Below are positions 35,761 through 47,700 of a stretch of DNA of 64,000 nucleotides, piece after piece. How positions within the stretch are numbered: the stretch's first letter is position 1; the number at the start of each line of letters is the position of its first letter. The stretch lies in contig OW203763.1 in NCBI GenBank assembly GCA_934045905.1, forward strand, positions 45,657,941 to 45,721,940, written 5' to 3'. This DNA comes from Leuctra nigra (taxonomy: Eukaryota > Arthropoda > Insecta > Plecoptera > Leuctridae). Under the pieces are notes generated by a model. The model was not told the DNA's origin and did no database searches. It saw only the letters and a list, made by a program, of their open reading frames with translations. The position numbers and the translations under genes are program-made.

Positions 35761-36835
35761 TTTTGAGACGAGGCGAGACGCAGGCAGCTTGTGAAGAGCT
35801 TCGCCAGGTGCTCGAGGAGGTGGCGCGGGGCCAGTTGTAGAAGCGTTCTTTTGATGCCGTCTTCTCCCGGTGAAGAGTTCCTACCTCTCTGTATTCAGCG
35901 ACGCTGATATCTTCTGCCAATTCGTCATGAGATGGAGTACGTTGTGAGAAGAGAGCGCTGGCTCGTGAGCAGCTACAACGGCAACGGTCTCAGTGAAGTC
36001 CTCGTCGCAGATAGCGTTATGCGGGAAGGCGCACGTGCGAGTGAGAGTGCGAGCGAACGTCTCTGCCTTGCCTGCGGCATCAGCGATTACAGTCCCGTTC
36101 ACAATCAGCGGGGCGGGGACGCTAGATTTCTGTCCAGTCAGGCATTGGAACATGTGCCAGAACCTCGCTACCTGCCTGTAGTCCAGGGAGCCGCACGCCT
36201 CTATCCACTTGGTCTCGCGATGTCTGATAGTGCTCCGTCTGACGAGAGCGTTTAGGCGGTTCCATTCCGTTTTTAGCAGAGGATCTCGCGTGGTCTTGAA
36301 CCTGTTGTATATACGTCTTTTTCCGGGAAAGAGATGCAAGATGTGTGCCGGTAGGGGGCGGCGGGCGACATCTACTGTCTTCTTAGGGATGGCAATGCCT
36401 GCTGCTATCTTGATGATGGCGATCAGGTGATTTGAGAGAGAGCGTAGCTCTGTGCAGTCGGTAGTGTTGACCTCTTCAGGCAGGAGGAGGTCGATCGTCT
36501 GGCGGTAGGGTTCCCAGTCTGCGTTTTTTTAGTCTACGATGGTCTTAAATTGAGGGCGAGGAGGGGGGGGGGGGGGGGGGCGACGACGGCGTCGGTCGCG
36601 AAAATCAGCGGGAGATGATCGCTGCCGATTGATGGGCCGATAGAAATTTCTCACATGTGGCCTACCAGTCCATCGCTGACCAGGACATGGTCCGAGATGG
36701 ATGTCCCGAGTGTCCCGATGAACGTTGGCGAGGTATTGTAGAGTCTGTGCAAAAGGTCGATGAGGAGGTCAGCGAGAGTCATTCCATTGGCATTCGAAGC
36801 AGTGTCACCGAATGAAGTGTGTCGTGCATTGATAA

Positions 36836-37859
36836 ATCTGCATGTATAGTCTGCACGGAGAGTATAGCCAGGTTCTTCCTGTGTTCTGCAGGAGTAGTCT
36901 GCACGGAGAGTAGCTAGGTTCATCTTGTGTTCTGCAGATGTAGTCTGCGCGGAGAGTAGCTAGGTTCTTCCTGTGTTCTGCAGGTGTAGTCTGCACGGAG
37001 AGTAGCCAGGTTCATCTTGTGTTCTGCAGGTGTAGTCTGCACGGAGAGTAGCTAGGTTCATCTTGTGTTCTGCAGGTGTAGTCTGCACGGAGAGTAGCTA
37101 GGTTCATCTTGTGTTCTGCAGGTGTAGTCTGCACGGAGAGTAGCTAGGTTCATCTTGTGTTCTGCAGGTGTAGTCTGCACGGAGAGTAGCCAGGTTCATC
37201 TTGTGTTCTGCAGGTGTAGTCTGCACGGAGAGTAGCGAGGTTCATCTTGTGTTCTGCAGGTATAGTCTGCACGGAGAGTAACCAGGTTCATCTTGTGTTC
37301 TGCAGGTGTAGTCTGCACGGAGAGTAGCCAGGTTCATCTTGTGTTCTGCAGGTGTAGTCTGCACGGAGAGTAGCTAGGTTCATCTTGTGTTCTGCAGGTG
37401 TAGTCTGCACGGAGAGTAGCTAGGTTCATCTTGTGTTCTGCAGGTGTAGTCTGCACGGAGAGTAGCCAGGTTCATCTTGTGTTCTGCAGGTGTAGTCTGC
37501 ACGGAGAGTAGCTAGGTTCATCTTGTGTTCTGCAGGTGTAGTCTGCACGGAGAGTAGCCCGGTTCATCTTGTGTTCTGCAGGTGTAGTCTGCACGGAGAG
37601 TAGCCAGGTTCATCTTGTGTTCTGCAGGTGTAGTCTGCACGGAGAGTAGCCAGGTTCATCTTGTGTTCTGCAGATGTAGTCTGCACGGAGAGTAGCTAGG
37701 TTCATCTTGTGTTCTGCATGTGTAGTCTGCACGGAGAGTAGCCAGGTTCATCTTGTGTTCTGCAGGTGTAGTCTGCACGGAGAGTAGCTAGGTTCATCTT
37801 GTGTTCTGCAGGTGTAGTCTGCACGGAGAGTAGCTAGGTTCATCTTGTGTTCTGCAGGT
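36836..37859. repeat. 46-bp minisatellite, about 22 copies
   Basis: The unit contains GTAGTCTGCACGGAGAGTAG and GGTTCATCTTGTGTTCTGCA. Copies from 36851 to 37819 keep a 46-base period with small changes and rare indels. It abuts the endonuclease motif (INARH) of the decayed retrotransposon at its left end, so it lies at or within the element's 5' part. The unit itself does not read as a known endonuclease segment. Confidence 0.93.
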
Positions 37860-38318
37860 GAGATTGCTCGTTTACGTGATTCTTCTGCCTGTGTTGCACT
37901 CACCTCTATGTCAGTCTCGGCAGAATTAGTGGCTGGAAAATTACTCGGTTGATTGATACCTATATTTTGTCTTATTATCTATACCAATTTTGAAACAATG
38001 AGTGATGATTATTGTGCAGAAGGCATTGTGAGCCTTACAACATTGTAAGCCTTTCTAAATATCAAATATTTTATGTAGGTAGCTCAAACAAGGCCCGGCA
38101 TTTAATAATGGCCCAGTTACTGATTCTAGGTGATTACTGGTTCTAGGAAATTTTATCTGGGTTGGGCATGGGTGCCATTTGATTCCTTATGTTTAAATCG
38201 CCATACACACCAAGTTTTGTGGTGCTAACTTTATTTGTCTAGCTTTTATGACATGTGCCATTTTGCCGTGAGAGTTTTTCGAGCGGATTGTTAATTTTTG
38301 TGAAACTCGTAAATAGGG
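37860..38318. other. Flank of the 46-bp array, no gene seen
   Basis: Starts ATTGCTCGTTTACGTGATTC; no endonuclease similarity could be read. The 5' end of the retrotransposon therefore appears lost. Confidence 0.45.
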
Positions 38319-38830
38319 ATGGGCATTATCTAAGATACAAGTATCTCAGGTACGTATCTTTTGATACAAAGTATCTTACTTGCGGTTGTATTAAAAAATA
38401 CAGATTTAGAATATATTATAGTACAATGGTATAATTTACTTACGAGCAGGCATGGGCAAGATACTTCAAAAAGTATCTAAGATACAAAGATACTTGATTA
38501 ATTGCTCCCAAGATTCAAGATACAAGATACTTTATAACATCGGAGAATTAAAGAACCAAGTAAAAATTGTATTAATTCAACATTATGTAAACTTTTTAAG
38601 ATGATGGCAAACTTATTCCGATAGATATGTCAGACACAATATAATGTGGCATTCTCAGAAACTCGTCTATTATGGGATTCCAAGCTTTAGTTTGCTAAAA
38701 TAATGGATATATTTCGACTATTCTCGGTCTAAAAGTATCTTGAGTATCTTGGAAAAATAAGATACTCAGATACTTTAAAAATGTATCTTAGATACAATGC
38801 CAAGATACTTTTCTAAAAAGTATCTAAGAT
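38319..38830. mobile_element. hAT-like AAGTATCT-word elements, left ends only
   Basis: Two left ends in the same orientation: TAGGGATGGGCATTATC at 38319 and CAGGCATGGGCAAGATAC at about 38451. Both are followed by many AAGTATCT / AGATACTT words up to about 38830. No matching right terminus, so these are truncated or nested copies. Exact limits are uncertain. Confidence 0.6.
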
Positions 38831-39024
38831 CTGTAAATTATGTCAATTGTTCGTATGTTATTGTTTAAGAAAACGTTTAGATGGTGATTTTTGGGGGTAT
38901 ATTAATTGAAGAAAAACTAATGTGTCCAACATAATAGAAAATGCCGAGCCTAGAATTGTAGAAAATGATTTTGGGGCAATTATAAGTTGAAAGAAAACAA
39001 AATACTCACCATTATTTATATTCT

Positions 39025-40414
39025 CAGGGCCGGCGCAAGGGGCTGGCGAGGCGGGCAATCCCCCCGGGCGCCAGGTTCAGCCCCCTATATTAAAGTTTTA
39101 AAATATCATGGTCAAAATAAAATAAAATATCACGAAAACAAGGTGCTAGGTCCTTTAAAAAAATAAATTTTCTTTATGGAAGTCCTTAGACTTGTCATTT
39201 ACTAAAAGTTTAAAAATTTTATGGTCAAAATAGAAGATAATATCACACATTTATAGGTTCTTCCAAAAAATATGATTTCTTCCAGGAGGGCGCTTACGAC
39301 CCCTTAGACTTGTCATTTACTAAAAGTTTGAAAATTGTATGGTCAAAATAGAAGATACCTATAATATCACGAAATCAATATGACCAAAAAACCAAAAAAT
39401 ATGATTTCTTAAATGAAGATCCAGGGGGGCGCTTATACGACCTCTTTGATTTGTCATTGTTAGGAACTTGTTAGATTTAAAATTTTACGGTAAAAAAGAA
39501 AAAAAATCGTGTTTTTCCTAAAAAATAATCTGGTGTTTTTAGCCTCTAAATTGCACCAAAATGATTGACCTTGATACAACATTTTCGCGGGGGCTTTGCC
39601 CCCGAACCGAACCCCTTTTCCTCCCTGTGTGTTTATCAATTAGCTTTGTTAATATGGGCCCGTCTTCTCAATGTATATTCCAGGACACAAGATTTGGATA
39701 TATGTTACTATTCAATCAGAAAGCACTTATCTTGCAAACCGCCCAAATGATTTCTCTTGCGCACACCTGTTTATTCATATACCTACAGTTATACACTCAG
39801 CAAATGACAAAACGGTATTTGAAAGAAATGGATTGGCTGATAAAATGTCATCAAAGTGTTGAAGTCTCTGCTAACTCGTCATCTAACTCTAGTAGATGAG
39901 CTCTGAGTCTGACAATTCATTGATAACAACAAGGATTGATTGTCAAGGAACCTGACCAACAGCGAATCCGTTTCTTTCAAATACCGTTTTATGATTTGTT
40001 GTGATGTTATGATCACTCACAAAATTTTCAATTCTAATTTCATGTATAAAAAAATGCATCATATAGTCATGTGGTAAAATAAATCAAAAATCATATGGTA
40101 AAATTTGTATTTTATGGCAGGAGAAACCAGTGATTTCCAGTGCTCTATTATACACCAAAATAAACCAAATCCTAATTTGAAATTCAAAATTTTCCCGGGG
40201 CTATGAAAATGTAATGTATTCGGGGGGAGGGGGGGGGGGGGCGTATAGATTGTAGTCTTGCCCGGAGTTGCTATTCTACAACTATTTTCGATTGCTGGCG
40301 GAATAGCAATCTGGTATAAAGCTTATGGCTAAATCAGATTGCTAACGAAATTGCTACCGCTTTGCAGTTATAGAATCCCAACCCGGGGCGCCATTTTCCA
40401 TATCGCCGGCCCTG
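39025..40414. mobile_element. hAT-like non-autonomous element containing a nested MITE
   Basis: Ends CAGGGCCGGCG / CGCCGGCCCTG, flanks TATATTCT and GATATCCT (6 of 8). The left part repeats GACTTGTCATTTACTAAAAG. It carries an inserted foldback MITE (39789-40006) and a G run at about 40221. The flanking DNA on both sides has the same ATGCCG-type units, so it landed in another repeat. Confidence 0.7.
39789..40006. mobile_element. Short TIR MITE (ATACACTC family), nested in hAT-like element
   Basis: The inverted ends pair over ACAAAACGGTATTTGAAAGAAA and its complement. The middle GGATTGATTGTCAAGGAACC is shared, in reverse, with 44842-45066. A 112-codon frame crosses it, which I take as chance. 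Confidence 0.65.
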
Positions 40415-40747
40415 GATATCCTGCCGAAAAATCAGCCTAGAAAATGCCGTGCACAGAAGTCAATTTGGAAATTCGATTCTCTTATAGGTGAAATTATTAT
40501 TTTATTTTGGGTATATTGAGCGAAGAAAAACTAATATGTCCATTGTTCAAAACAGGCTAGACCAAAAGTAGAAAATGCCGCGCAGCGAATTTTTTGATAT
40601 TTATCTCTCTTAAAAAAATGATTTTGGGGCTTAGATATGCTATGAAAAGGCTCAGCCTATGGACTGACAATAGGCTGGTGCATTAGGTATGGCCCAAGGA
40701 AGGGTATGGCCATGGCCATGTTGACCATGTGTGCGCACACCTATTAC

Positions 40748-40878
40748 AAGCGAGCGTCACCTTTTCGCACTTTTGGTACGGACCTCTTTCTTTATTTTTC
40801 TTTATTACTTATTCTGTTATTTTGACTATATACGCACAGTTTGTCCAATAGAACTGAAATTTTGCACACATGTATATG
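40748..40878. repeat. CTAGGAAAACGC family, truncated by a MITE
   Basis: AGCGAGCGTCACCTTTTCGC, GGTACGGACCTCTTTC and GAAATTTTGCACACATGT match the family's other end. A GTACACT MITE follows directly. Confidence 0.65.
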
Positions 40879-41094
40879 TACACTTGGCCAAACAAAACTT
40901 GAACGTTCAATAAATCTGAAAGGCTGATAAATGTAAGATCGCACCATCAGAAGTCAGTCTAAGCGATCTCATTGTCTCACTCTAGTAGGTGACCTCACAT
41001 TTCAATGATAATAACAAGCTTTGATTGGTTATGGGACATGACCAGCAGTCATTCAAATTTGGTCAACGTTCAAGTTTTGTTTGACCGAGTGTAC
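40879..41094. mobile_element. GTACACT MITE, copy 2 of family
   Basis: Inverted ends GTACACTTGGCCAAACAAAA and its complement near 41094 (TTTTGTTTGACCGAGTGTAC). Nearly the same as 45473-45691 (about 90% by eye). It interrupts a CTAGGAAAACGC-family fragment on its left. Confidence 0.85.
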
Positions 41095-41422
41095 TACGTG
41101 GACTATCTGGTTTCCAGATTCACATATTGTTGAAATCCGAATTGATTGGTTCAAAGAAGTTTCCATTCAAGAAGTGGCACAGAAGTGGGGTACAGAAGTT
41201 GTACAAGAAATCGCACCGTGTAAATGGGGCTTTAAAATCGCGTAGAAATGCACCATATTCATGCCTGAAATTCAAAACTTTTCCGGGGCTGTGCGCCCCG
41301 GACCCGCATTTTGTTGGGGAGCCCACCCACCAGCCCCCCATTGTCTTTGTAGACACTAAATCTCCAGCTCAAGTTCTTTTAACATATTATCCCCCCCACC
41401 TGGCAAGTTCAGTTACTACGCG

Positions 41423-42350
41423 CAGTGGCGTGCAGAACATCCAAAACTTTTGGCGCATTTCGGTTCACAGGGACCCACCCACGCCTCCCAGGCACAAGTG
41501 CGCAGGGGGCCAGACCCCAAATGCCGCGCAGCGAAAATTTTGAATGTTAGCCCTCTAAGGAGATTTTAAAAATTATTTGAGTGTGTATAAAATAAAGGGA
41601 AACTAACCAGCCAACATTTATTTTAGTTTAAAAATTTCATGAAAGTAATGCCGCGCAGCGAAATTTTTGAATTTCAGACCTCTAAGAGAAGTAAAAAATT
41701 ATTTTAGTGGAGAAAATAAAGAGAAACAGATCAACCAACATTAATTTGAGTTGGATAATTTCATGAAATAATGCCGCATAGCGAAATTTTTTAATCTAAG
41801 CCCTCTTAGGAATTTCATAATAATTTATATTTGTAAAAAATAAGCGGATACAGACCAGCCAAAATAAATTTTAGCTTCAAAAATTCATGAAAATAGTGCC
41901 GTGCAGCGAAATTTTTGAATTTCAGACCTCTAAGAGAGGTTAAAAATGATTTGAGTGCCCTCTCAGACATAGAATGCATTGATGAAAAACTTCTTTCTGA
42001 ATTTTGTTAGAAACTGTCCACAATAAAATGCCACGCAGCGGATTTTTTTAAAATTCAGCCCTCTGACATAGAAGTTGATGGAAAACTTAGTTCTCAATTT
42101 TGTTAAAAACTGTCCACAATAAAATGCAGCGCAGCAGATTTTTTTGAAATTCAGCCCTCTCAGACATAGAAGTAATCCATTGATGGAAAACTGCATTCTC
42201 AATTTTGTTAGAAACTGTCCACAATAAAATGCCGCGCAGCTGATCCTCCACCCTACCTACCGTACCACCACCCAGCCGGGTCAGGTACCCACCCACCCCC
42301 AAAAATTCCGGCTCATTTGCGCCAAATTTACATAGGTCGGCACGCCATTG
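41423..42350. mobile_element. hAT-type non-autonomous element with internal tandem repeats
   Basis: Ends CAGTGGCGTGC / GCACGCCATTG with flanks ACTACGCG and CCTACGCG (7 of 8). The interior holds about seven diverged units starting ATGCCGCGCAGCG (about 41521, 41650, 41771, 41900, 42030, 42125, 42229). Each is followed by a TTTTTGAATTTCAGCCCTCT-like stretch. Confidence 0.85.
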
Positions 42351-42996
42351 CCTACGCGCCTTGGCGGAAACTAAGCCATCTCATGGCTATAGAGTGAAAA
42401 GAAGTTGCGTTTTGATCCGAATTCGGAATATTCTTATTCTTGAATAAAAATTACATTTTTTAGTTTAAAATACATTTTTCGAGCTTGCTTCAAAGCATGT
42501 AATTCCAATTTTATCTCCTTATCAATTTTTGTTTACCTATCCAAGATCCTCAAAAGAGTTTTGTCATAAAAAAATCCATAACTTCAACTGGCAACATAGA
42601 TTACTCATTTCATAATTTTTTGACAAAGAACCTTTACGTTCTGAGGCGACTATTGGTTAATTGCCAAAGATATTATTAAAACTTGCGGACAAATAAAATA
42701 GTTACGGTTTCGATTTTCGGATTTCGGAAATAAACAGCTTGATAACGATGGTAACAAGACATTTATTTAAATTTGATATTGAAGGTTACAAAAAGGTACT
42801 AAATTAAATGGATGTAGCGATCCAAATAATATGAGAGTGAAAAAAACCCGAATGCATCCACCACGGTTGGTTTTTGCATGTTCAATCAAAGTGTTCAATC
42901 TTGGATAGGGGTGTCATTCTTCCGTTTCCTGCTAGGGGATGACAAGATGCCTCGTGGATGGGTTCAAAAGAGGGAACATGTCAAAAGGGTCGTGAA

Positions 42997-43547
42997 CAGT
43001 GTTGAATTCAGACTTTCTTGTGCGGGGGGGGGGGGGGGGGGGGGGGGGGGAAGGGGGCTACCGCCGGGGTAAAACTCATGTCTAGATTAGAAGATAATTG
43101 AGAGATTTTTTCCCCTCAATATTATGCGATTTGGTTACATTTGGCAAATCAAATGTCAAGTGTTTTCAAATAAAAAATCGCACATTTTGATTCAATCGAA
43201 AGGAATTATCTACTAAGTACACATATAAATTGCTTTGGTAAATGCAGGTTATTGCGCGAAGTCAATCAATTCTTCTTCAATTGTACTACGTAAGTTAAAC
43301 ACATCTAAAAAATGAAGATGATATTGTTATTGTTATTATTATTTGTTCCTTCATCATTTAGATAACATCAACCTAACTGCTCAATTTGTTTTAAAAATAC
43401 CAATTTAATTTTCTAAACCAATGGTTAACATTTTTGATATTTTGTATGTAGAAAATTTGGCCCGGGGGTGGGGGGGGGGGGGGGGGGGGCGATGGACCAC
43501 TAGCGAGGGGGTTTCGCCCCCCGCAGGTATGCCTGAATTTAACACTG
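42997..43547. mobile_element. hAT-type MITE with long G runs inside
   Basis: Ends CAGTGTTGAATTCAG / CTGAATTTAACACTG, flanked by GTCGTGAA and GTCATGAA (7 of 8). Just inside each end is a G- or C-rich segment, with runs of more than 20 G at about 43023 and 43471. No coding capacity. Confidence 0.85.
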
Positions 43548-43737
43548 GTCATGAATACGAAAATCTCGGAGTATTCATAATTTCTTTGCTAAAGCCTTAA
43601 AAACCTATTAAAAACTGTACCTATATTTGGTTCACAAGACACTCAAATAGCATTATTACTCCAAACACTCTTTTATCCAAAATGGCCGTTTCAGCTTAGA
43701 TTTCAGAGTGCCTAATTATTTTCTGTAGTGCTAAAAG

Positions 43738-44110
43738 TCATGGCCGTCCGCAGGATTACTGCCAGGGGGTAGGGGGGGGGGGGGGGGGGGGACATGACAA
43801 AGAACACCATCTTCCACGGGTTAAGGGGTGATGGGGGGCGAGCCCCCACCATGCCCAGGTGCGTTTTTTTATTTTTGAATAAAAATCGCTTTGAGGCGTA
43901 TTTTGTTGAACTTTTTAAACTTTGAGACTTTGGGGCTATGGAGAGAATGCCCCATCTTGCCCCGCAAAGCATCTTTTGGATTTTTGACATTTTGAAATTT
44001 TTTAATTCGAGTTTTTGTTTACAAAATGAAACTATACCTACCACGAAATTTTTATGTTTTCCTGACATCCAGAAGGGAAGCCCCCCCCCCCCCCCCCCCT
44101 CCCTCCCTCT
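43738..44110. repeat. G/C-run flanked repeat, class unknown
   Basis: Left ATGGCCGTCCGCAGG with a G run (43769-43790). Right a C run (44081-44099) with CTGTGGACGTATAC. Layout resembles the MITE at 42997 (GC runs just inside the ends), but the ends match poorly. It carries a 146-codon - strand frame that I do not believe. Confidence 0.4.
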
Positions 44111-44630
44111 GTGGACGTATACTTCTGGACATTGAAATTGGTTCGCAGTCAATGTTCAAGTGACACTACGGCTAGTATTTAACATTTATTTTGGGCACAA
44201 AGACCGGATGGCTAGTGTGAGTTTAGGGCCGAAAAATTACTTTAAAAATAAATAATAAATACTAGCCTAGGCTAGGAATCGAGTGAATATTGTAAGTACA
44301 TGACTAACGAACATTGTGCGATCCCACTAAAAAATATTGTCCGAATCCGAAGGAAGAGGCATTTTTGTTTACAACTTTAAAATCCCATGCACGATAATTT
44401 TTATGGAAGCTATGGAAAAAGGAAAGAAGATTTTGTATCGCAAACGATAAATAACAAACAAGAAGGACTCCATGACTTTTGATTGAGGGTCTTAAAAATT
44501 CGCGCCTTTCAAATTAAATGTCAAAATCTACCACCAGAGTGCCATCGAACAAAACGCCATTGCTGTTTTTGCTAGCAGTTGCTGCTATTAGCTATTTTAA
44601 TCTAAAATTCTGGTCTTGTCTTTTTTGAGG

Positions 44631-44777
44631 ATGCTGAAGTTAATCCCATTAATATTTGCATTCGTGGATATCGTATTTTCTCTTGAGAGAGAAGTCACGA
44701 TTCTCATTGAAGCCGGACGTAGGGAATGTTTTTATCAGGATGTTGTGAAAGGTCAATTTATTGACATAGACTATCAG
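44631..44777 (+). CDS. TMED5: TMED exon 1 (signal peptide and first GOLD strands)
   Basis: Codes 49 residues from MLKLIPLIFAFV to FIDIDYQ, ending in phase 0 at CAG|GTATAA. The hydrophobic run before SLEREV is the signal peptide. The first conserved GOLD cysteine is in RRECFYQ. No splice acceptor is needed upstream, so the 5' UTR probably lies in the same exon. Confidence 0.9.
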
Positions 44778-47700
44778 GTATAATTTCGTTTTCTATTTAT
44801 TGCAGGTTATGTTCGATATTTTATTACACAAAATAGAGATAGGTACACTCCCCCAAATAATAAACGGTACTTGGTACAAAACGTATTGGCTGCTGGGCCG
44901 GTTCCTTGACAATCAATCCTTGTTATTATCAATGAAATCAGTGCTCACCTAAATGAGTTAGATAATGCGTTAGCACTGACTTCGTGGGATGATGCCATCA
45001 AACCTTAATCAGTCAATTCATTTTCTTTCGAGTATACCTACCGTTTATTATTTGGGGGAGTGTACCTACCTACCTACATTACTGTACACACTATACCTAC
45101 ATCTCTTGCACTAATCTATGAATATAGGACACTGGGTAATATCTTAGTTAAACTGCTATTGACTTGTTTGAAATGTGCTAATGTAGCCTCTCAAGTTAGA
45201 GCAACGCAAGTCTCTTGCCAAGCTCGAAATGCAGCCTATGTTTGTTGAATGGGAAAATGGTTTGTAGGCTGGCAATCCCCCTCATACCACACTTGCTCGC
45301 CATGTTCTTTTCCCTCTGTGTTGTCTGGATAACAAAGTTTTGATGTTATGATTCAGGAATTCAATTAACCACATGATCACAAACTAACTGAATATCGGGA
45401 CAATTTCTATGTTCGAACCTTCTTCAGGACAATAAATTAACAAACTTTCAATCAAAAGACAATTAGTAATTAGGTACACTTGGCCAAACAAAAATTGATC
45501 AATCAATAAATCTGATAGGCTGATAAATGTAAGATCGCACCATGAGAAGTCAGTCTAAGCGATCTCATTGTCTCACTCTAGTAGGTGACCTCACATTTCA
45601 ATGATAATAACAAGCTTTGATTGGTTATGGGACATGACCAGCAGTCATTCAAATTCGGTCAACGTTCAAGTTTTGTTTGGCCGAGTGTACCTACTATACA
45701 CATTAAACAAAAGTACCTATCCAAAAACAATTTCACATCTAGGCAGGGAAGGGGAACCGAAACCGAAAGGAACCGTTATTTTTATTGGAACCGGAACCCA
45801 TATTAATTTTTTATGTGTAACCGGAACCCTTATTAATATTAAACATTATTTGGGTTCCATAACGGTTCCATGTGTTCTTTAATTATAATTTCATTGAATT
45901 TTTACTTCATTGCCTTTCAAACGTTATATGAAATTTTTTATTACCATTTACAGTTTTTCAAATAAAAGATCACAGTCAAATTAATTATAGATATTTCTGA
46001 GCTTGTAAGTTCCCAAATGTCGATTTAAAAAAACAATTTGAATTTTTGTCATAATTTGATGGAATCGATTGGAACCCTTATGGAACCGAAGTGGAACCGA
46101 AATCGGAACCGTTATTTTTAGTTTTTCAAGGAACTGGAATCGAAACCGATATTCTTACAAACATGGAGCCGGGTACCGATAATCATTTGGGTTCCAGTCC
46201 CTGCATCTAGGCTTAAATCACAGATCGTATATAAAAACTTATTTCCTAGCTCTAAGTCGAATTTAAATACGTAAGTTTTGTTTAGTGTGTAGTTTAATTG
46301 TTTTTTTATTTAAGTTTTTTAATTTCTTATCCTAAAAAAGATTTCAAAATTAGAAATTGAATCTGTAGCCATAAATAATTTTAATTAAGTTCTGAGAAAC
46401 ACGACTGTATTCCAGGAATATTAATTGCGAAAATATAAATTTGGTCTTGATGGTAAAAACATGTATTTTAATGTACTTTATAATGTAGGTAGGTATATAC
46501 TATTTTGTGTACCATTTAGTAAGTAAGGAATGAATTTACCTACCATTGTTTCTGCTCAACAGGTTATCAGTGGAGGTCAAGGAAGACTCGACATATCTTT
46601 CGGCTTAACGTCCCCCTCGGGCTCTCCCATTGTTTTCGATGTAAAAGAAGCTGAAAACCATCACAGGTGAGGTTTATGATCTTATTATAACCTATTATTA
46701 TTTATTTTCAAAACATCAGCTGTTACAGTGTTCACACTCCAACAAATTAATAGATAGGTACATAGGGGTCGTTCCACGTCAGGCCAACCAATGATTATCA
46801 ACGACCCTCTTCGATTTTGATGAAACTTGCCAGGATTGTTTACTATTCTAAATAAGCATATACCTACGTATTTTTTTGTTTCGCCAAAATTTCATCCTGT
46901 ATCGAATTACAGGCAACTCAAAATATGGCATTTTCGAAGCTTTAATTTAATATCTGTAGCTTCTACACGGATTGAGATAGACAACATATGTTTTTACAAA
47001 AAATTTACACAATTGTACATTCTTTAAAATAAAAAATAGTTGCATTCACAAAAATAAAATTTAAGGGGGGGAAACTCAAAATTTTGACTATTTTGACCCC
47101 CTCTAAAAAACGGCGTCTTTTAAAATTTTGAAAAAAATATATGTCAATCCTCATTGAATTAGCAATCTTTTCAGTTAAGGCTTAGAGTGGGGAGGCTCTT
47201 AGTTCCAGAGATATGAATTAATATGTCCTGCGCGGAGAGGTAAAATCGGTGCGTATGATAGCGATAGAGGCGGGTTTCAATGGAAATACAAGATTTAAAT
47301 ATAGAAAGGTTAAGATCTAAAATTTCAAAAAATTATATTGTCATCGCTTACAAATTGTAAGATGTGTGATCACATTTATCTGATTAATTTATCACCAACT
47401 ACCAAAGTTTGGGAAACCGAAATGTATAAAAAGAGACAGTTACTGCAAATTCCCACTTTAAGAATACAACACAATCTTAGAGGATATGGTAAATTCGTAC
47501 CGTAATCGTTGAGGGAAAAGGATAAATTGCAGTTGCACAAAGAAAAATGTCTGTGTTTTTCCATACCCTTTTGCTTTTCATGTTAAAATTTTTGAATTTC
47601 TCTTTAATTTTTTTGTTTATATATTTTGGTTTTGTTACGTGATTTATTTTTTTCTTCTTTCTTTGAGTTTTTTGTTTTGTTAAGTGATTGATTCTTTGAT

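Larger units (their letters stand above)
34951..37000 (-). pseudogene. Decayed Jockey-type non-LTR retrotransposon (endonuclease to reverse transcriptase)
   Basis: Read on the - strand from 37000 down. The endonuclease end has INARHTSFGDTASNANG, then SDHVLVSDG and IGSDHLPLIF (the GDFNARH and SDH-P motifs). The linker has GKRRIYNRFKTTRDPLLK and ETKWIEACGSLDY. The reverse-transcriptase start has GEDGI and LLQLAPRHL near 35850-35800. The core reads VIGKVLEKVIQVRLSAFAEE, ESQAGLRKGRGTSDPL, FLDISRVFDKVWHDGL, then RQIRSFLTNR and TTTAGVAQGS near 35440-35050. The frame is broken by stops, frameshifts, a poly-G run (36561-36580), an insertion (35443-35760) and a hairpin insertion (34951-35046). The catalytic YADD segment continues into the satellite at 32791-34915. 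Jockey/I superfamily by the RT pattern; the exact clade is not settled. Confidence 0.85.

Noticed and set aside
43712..44152. 146-aa - strand protein with poly-Gly and poly-Pro
   Set aside because: Opened by G and C runs; no domain, no splice signals.
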